Assembly: GCA_965261725.1 (NCBI GenBank)
Contig: CBDHDU010000012.1
Span: 1-64,000 of the forward strand
Reading direction: 5' to 3'
Origin: CANDOC01 sp965261725
GTDB taxonomy: Bacteria > Pseudomonadota > Gammaproteobacteria > Pseudomonadales > Endozoicomonadaceae
DNA: 64,000 nt
Of this stretch, positions 60,273 through 64,000 are shown in pieces; within the stretch, counting starts at the first letter, position 1, and every line of letters begins with the position of its first letter. A model generated the notes under the pieces. That model did not search any database. It saw only the letters and a program-made list of their open reading frames with translations, and was not told the DNA's origin. The position numbers and the translations under genes were made by a program.

Positions 60273-63200
60273 TTAGTTATATAGACTCATCCACTCTTCT
60301 TCCTGATCAAAATCTTGTCGCTGTTCATAATCAATGGCCATTTGTTCTGTATCCCAGCATTCTCCCGTGTCATTAATACAATAATACTTGACCAGATCCA
60401 CAAAAGTATCCGTCCGACACCGACCTCTAAAAATCTTTACGACAGCAGTAATACTCTGCTGCGTGGCGCCGGGGCATTGAGTCTTGAGTATTTCTTTCAT
60501 ATCTCCCTCACGTAGCGTTGAAGGGAGTTCTATCTTCAGTCTGGGAAGAGGCAATTCCGTCATATGCTCAATACATTTACAATACCTCTCATCTGACGGT
60601 GTCCGCGTTGTGAGAATCAGCATTGCATTTTTGTCCTTGCCATAAGCGTTTATAAAACGTTGCCAAGCATGACCGACATTAACAGCCTTTGTTCGTCCGG
60701 TTTCCTCTCTTATCACTTGATCAATCGAATCAATGACAACAACTGATTTATTATAATAAGCCATACACCTAATCGCAGACTCCGCATCATCAATCATTCT
60801 GCCTTTCTGATTTACAACGGTGTAATGGTCGTACCCCTTGCAAGCCTCCAACAGATTACGACACAAGATTGTCCTTCTGCCAGAGTCTTCTCCATGGATC
60901 GTTATGACTCCGGAACGCCCCGGCCTTAACTGACTAAAGTCCAATTTTTGGACAGCAGTTTTCAAACTGCCGGAATCTGATGACAGATAAATGGGTTGAG
61001 TGAGTAATGACAGTTTCTTGAGTGCTGCCTTTTGCTCTCGTTGTATCCTTTCGGGTTTATAAAGTGCCTGCTCGAAGTCTGCCTTTGTAATTTGCACCTC
61101 GCTGCCTTCTTGATGATCACCGGACAGCAATGCCCGCTGATAAGCAGTGGAGGTCGCCGTTGTAACGAGAAGCTCCAGATCCGCTCCGCTTTTTCCGGAA
61201 GTTAACTTGGCACAATCATCTATATTCAGCTGTTCAAAGGAATAGATGGATTTATCTTGCTTATCAAAATGCATTTGCAGTATTTTTTCTCTCTGCTCAC
61301 AATCTGGCAGCCCACAGTTGACCGCTAGTTTCATCCGAGAGCTACGTAACAGCTCTGGCGGGAAGTGATGGCTTGGAGTCTTATTCGTTGTAGCAATAAC
61401 CATAATATTGTTTAGTGGTGGTTCATACCCACTGAGCAGATGCTGCAAATACTTGGTGACAGTCTCCAGGTGTGAATACATAGGATTTGATTCCGAACGA
61501 TCTTGAAGAGCAATGATCGAGTCAAATTCATCAAAGTAGAGAACATGAAGTTTTACTGTGCTACTGCCTGTGTCCTGCAGGTCATTCAGTGCCGGCTGAA
61601 AGCACTGACTCAAATTCTTTATCGTCTTACCTGCTGAGTCTCCAATCAATTGAGATGCTGAAATTTGCGAAACTTCAACTCCCAGTTCTTCTGACAATAA
61701 GCCAAGAAGGTTTTGAGCCAGCAGGCTTTTACCAGTCCCGGGTGGTCCGTATAAAATAATGCCTTTTTGGTAATCTTGTGTCTTGCCTGCTGCAAAAAGC
61801 TGATAGGGCTCAATTAACTCCCTCATTATGTATCTGGCCTTGTCTTCTGCACCTGCAACTCTCTGGCATATTCTGTCGGTAAACCTGTCCTGAACTTGAT
61901 TACCCTCGCTGCCAGCAGTCGATACCTGCGATCTAAGAACATTCCTGGCATCAATATTCACACCAGTACACACATCAGCCAGAAAAGACAAAGGCCGGTC
62001 ACTATGGTGTTCTGTCCTTCCTTTCACGCTTATGACTGTACCAACAAGCAACAGCTGCCTGCCGTTATTCTGGCTTATCATCACATCAAAGACTTTGCCT
62101 TTCTTGAGCGGGACATATTTCAATGCTTTCCGAATACTGGTTTCCAGCTCAGCGTTTGTGATCTCCAGATATTTTTTTTCATTATTTGTCCAATTAAGTT
62201 TGATCTGGCAACAAATCGCTGCAGGCAGTTGGGGTTGCACCTTTGTGTCAATACACACCTTGGAAGATGCATCCCAAGGAAAAGATAAGCTGGTTTGCAA
62301 AACTGAGCCATCACTTCCCTGAGCCTGATACGGTTTGGCAAAGTAGAAGTGGCCATTGATTTTCACTAACGGAACATAACCATCATCTGTTTCCACAGGG
62401 CACCTTTTCAATAACGACGACAGAGACATCCCAACTCTGTTGTCTCCGTTATACTTCACCAGTTTTTTGACAGTAAATACTTCCTGTTCATCTTGATTAC
62501 TAGCTGTCCCCGGAGTGTTTATGGAAAGAATATCGTCACCTGTCGAAAGAAAACAGGTTTCACAATCTTCAGACAACATGAAGTAATTCTCTGTATTCCC
62601 TGGCTTACCCGTACAAGCTATTTGAACGGTTAGTCGGCACCAGATCTCAGATACCTCCCCTGTTGCTTGCCCCTGCTTTGCCATTACGAATAAGGGGTAG
62701 CTCTTTCCTTGCAGAAGCGCAGCATGCTTCAATGCACCCTTAGTCGATCGCTTTAACAATTCAGATTCATCAACAGACAAACAACCCGTATGTGAAGCTG
62801 GATTGGTTAATCTCAAAAAAATAGCTGCCTCCTTAACTTCTTCCGGAGTTTTTTCAAGTCTTGAAAGCCGTAATTCACTGGCTTCCAACAAGCCTTTCTC
62901 GGTGGAGTTAAGAACAATTTCTCCTGATTTTAATCGGCTGTCAGGAATCACGGTGATAACACAATCGTTGACCTTTACCAGCCCTTTTTCCTGTTTCTTT
63001 AGTGCATAAAGGAAGAAATCTTCCTGACTGACCACAGAGCACAAGCAAAAATCCGGACACGACAGGTGTTCTCTTAGAATTGTCTCATTGGATATAGTCC
63101 GCAGCATCTTCCCAGTCTGATCTTTGTTACTTTGGCTGTCTTCTGGAAGAGTACCTACCTTCTCTTCCCTTAATTTGCTTTTACTGAAAACGTCTGAGCT

Positions 63201-63995
63201 CCTATCAATATCATTCACTGAGCTGGAAAGGTGCGTATGTAGATGCTTTTGAGGCGTTTCTGTAAAATTTGAAATCTCTGATTCATCAATATAGTTCACA
63301 TTTTGCTGTAGTATTTTAACGTTAACTTCTCTTGGTGCTGATTCTCTAAAAGTGTTGCCAGAAAAAACATCTTCTTCCTTTTTTGTTGAATGAGATTCAA
63401 CAAAGACAGCAACAGAGAAGCCGTTGGGATCTCGAGTTGAAGGAGTGATATAAAGAAAAAAGCATTCATTTACCGGCAATTCTCTAGCTGTCTCCTTTAT
63501 TCCTCCTCCCATCACGATTGATAAAAAATCAACATCAATAATCAAGTCAGAACTTACCAGCCTCTGGTTTGAAACATTATCAATATTAATTGATAATGTT
63601 TTCTCAGATACATCTCTACCGTACAACTCCGGCAAACTTCCAAAAGTCAGATTAAATCCACCTTCATATTGCTCTGAAAATTTAGCCTGTATCCCTCCAA
63701 AATCGTTTGCACTTATACTATCCGCCAACAGCTGCAAAAGCCCCTCCATTTCTTCCAGACTGATTTCAGTCTTTCCAAACAACCTCAATTCTCTGCACGC
63801 TAACTGTCCACTGAATTCCGAATCTGTAGACTCATTGCTATCACTGTCACTACTTCCCAGACTGAGTATTTCCCCACTTCTGTTACTTTTTTTTGGTTTA
63901 GTTTTATACGAACATTTTTCGTTGTGACGTTGCCAGAGCCGTTCGGTGCTGTCATACATACCGCTCCAGGAACAGCCTTCATATGGACAGTACAC
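60273..63995 (-). CDS. NSF/CDC48-like AAA ATPase with N-terminal C2HC finger (may extend off window)
   Basis: At least 1240 aa. An N-terminal zinc-finger-like motif C3-x4-C8-x15-H24-x3-C28 is followed by a Ser-rich linker (SLGSSDSDSNESTDSE) and ~600 unassigned residues. The first AAA domain has Walker A LYGPPGTGKSLLAQ (about 750), Walker B LYFDEFD (about 818), sensor IATTNK and an Arg pair LLRSSRMK. A second AAA-like domain (about 1030) has a degenerate Walker A (HGEDSGRRT, Lys replaced by Arg) and an ATPase-like VVVIDSID. This resembles NSF and CDC48 double-ring ATPases that disassemble protein complexes. No signal peptide. The frame remains open at the window edge, so the start (GTG 63995) is provisional. 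Confidence 0.82.
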   Translation of the reverse strand: MYCPYEGCSWSGMYDSTERLWQRHNEKCSYKTKPKKSNRSGEILSLGSSDSDSNESTDSEFSGQLACRELRLFGKTEISLEEMEGLLQLLADSISANDFGGIQAKFSEQYEGGFNLTFGSLPELYGRDVSEKTLSINIDNVSNQRLVSSDLIIDVDFLSIVMGGGIKETARELPVNECFFLYITPSTRDPNGFSVAVFVESHSTKKEEDVFSGNTFRESAPREVNVKILQQNVNYIDESEISNFTETPQKHLHTHLSSSVNDIDRSSDVFSKSKLREEKVGTLPEDSQSNKDQTGKMLRTISNETILREHLSCPDFCLCSVVSQEDFFLYALKKQEKGLVKVNDCVITVIPDSRLKSGEIVLNSTEKGLLEASELRLSRLEKTPEEVKEAAIFLRLTNPASHTGCLSVDESELLKRSTKGALKHAALLQGKSYPLFVMAKQGQATGEVSEIWCRLTVQIACTGKPGNTENYFMLSEDCETCFLSTGDDILSINTPGTASNQDEQEVFTVKKLVKYNGDNRVGMSLSSLLKRCPVETDDGYVPLVKINGHFYFAKPYQAQGSDGSVLQTSLSFPWDASSKVCIDTKVQPQLPAAICCQIKLNWTNNEKKYLEITNAELETSIRKALKYVPLKKGKVFDVMISQNNGRQLLLVGTVISVKGRTEHHSDRPLSFLADVCTGVNIDARNVLRSQVSTAGSEGNQVQDRFTDRICQRVAGAEDKARYIMRELIEPYQLFAAGKTQDYQKGIILYGPPGTGKSLLAQNLLGLLSEELGVEVSQISASQLIGDSAGKTIKNLSQCFQPALNDLQDTGSSTVKLHVLYFDEFDSIIALQDRSESNPMYSHLETVTKYLQHLLSGYEPPLNNIMVIATTNKTPSHHFPPELLRSSRMKLAVNCGLPDCEQREKILQMHFDKQDKSIYSFEQLNIDDCAKLTSGKSGADLELLVTTATSTAYQRALLSGDHQEGSEVQITKADFEQALYKPERIQREQKAALKKLSLLTQPIYLSSDSGSLKTAVQKLDFSQLRPGRSGVITIHGEDSGRRTILCRNLLEACKGYDHYTVVNQKGRMIDDAESAIRCMAYYNKSVVVIDSIDQVIREETGRTKAVNVGHAWQRFINAYGKDKNAMLILTTRTPSDERYCKCIEHMTELPLPRLKIELPSTLREGDMKEILKTQCPGATQQSITAVVKIFRGRCRTDTFVDLVKYYCINDTGECWDTEQMAIDYEQRQDFDQEEEWMSLYN

Positions 63996-64000
63996 AGTTA

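Noticed and set aside
1..64000. tRNA or rRNA genes
   Set aside because: No cloverleaf with TTCGANTC arm and CCA-type end or rRNA conserved blocks was recognised on reading; a tRNAscan run would settle it.

Overview
The window reads as chromosome of a marine, host-associated gammaproteobacterium. Housekeeping genes (waaA, tolC, thiC, nagE/nagBA, mscK, mtnA, thyA, lgt, prkA-yeaH-ycgB) are ordinary Gammaproteobacteria/Oceanospirillales types. They alternate with large eukaryotic-like or exported proteins: an F-box/beta-propeller protein, a signal-peptide Ser/Thr kinase, a 1380-aa nucleotidyltransferase-like coiled-coil protein and an NSF/CDC48-like AAA protein. That mixture, with IS elements and a group II intron, is typical of Endozoicomonas and related invertebrate symbionts. 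The genus is inferred from content, not from an alignment.

Layout. 1-3.8 kb: a helical-repeat (TPR/Sel1-like) secreted-protein gene on the minus strand with six near-identical 135/144-bp internal repeats. It is split near its 3' end by a group II intron that sits inside a 7-bp tandem repeat; an IS1595-type remnant follows. 3.8-7.0 kb: F-box/propeller gene whose stop codon appears to be supplied by the IS1595 terminal repeat. 7.13-8.74 kb: intact IS66-family element with 17-bp perfect inverted repeats and an 8-bp target duplication. 8.7-12.9 kb: four-gene minus-strand operon (FAD oxidoreductase, aldo/keto reductase, unknown, alpha/beta hydrolase). 13-22 kb: waaA, then an AT-rich two-gene insert (unknown secreted protein and atypical secreted kinase), then tolC and thiC. 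21.9-25.5 kb: GlcNAc uptake and catabolism (nagE divergent from nagBA) with a perfect palindrome between them. 25.5-30.7 kb: DUF1249, an unlisted 59-aa ORF, an effector-like candidate cysteine hydrolase, an esterase, a DAACS symporter and a CYTH protein. 30.7-37 kb: mscK, TehA-like transporter convergent with tpm, and mtnA. 37.2-41.4 kb: the giant NTase-like protein. 41.4-50.1 kb: YcgN, Rap1a/Tai-like protein, orphan pilus chaperone, CBS protein under a perfect FNR/ANR box, TIP30-like oxidoreductase, thyA-lgt, TauE, and two tandem basic-amino-acid/polyamine antiporter paralogues. 50.4-56.7 kb: pentapeptide-repeat protein, then the prkA-yeaH-ycgB stress/stationary-phase operon. 56.7-64 kb: small unknowns, YggU, a DUF2726/zinc-finger protein, and the AAA protein running to the window edge.

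The most unusual material is (i) the intron/heptamer-repeat/TPR-repeat locus, (ii) the exported kinase whose canonical ATP-binding lysine is replaced by arginine, (iii) the F-box/propeller gene ended by an IS remnant, and (iv) the NSF-like AAA protein with an N-terminal C2HC finger and a degenerate second ATPase domain. No CRISPR array, rRNA or tRNA gene was recognised.
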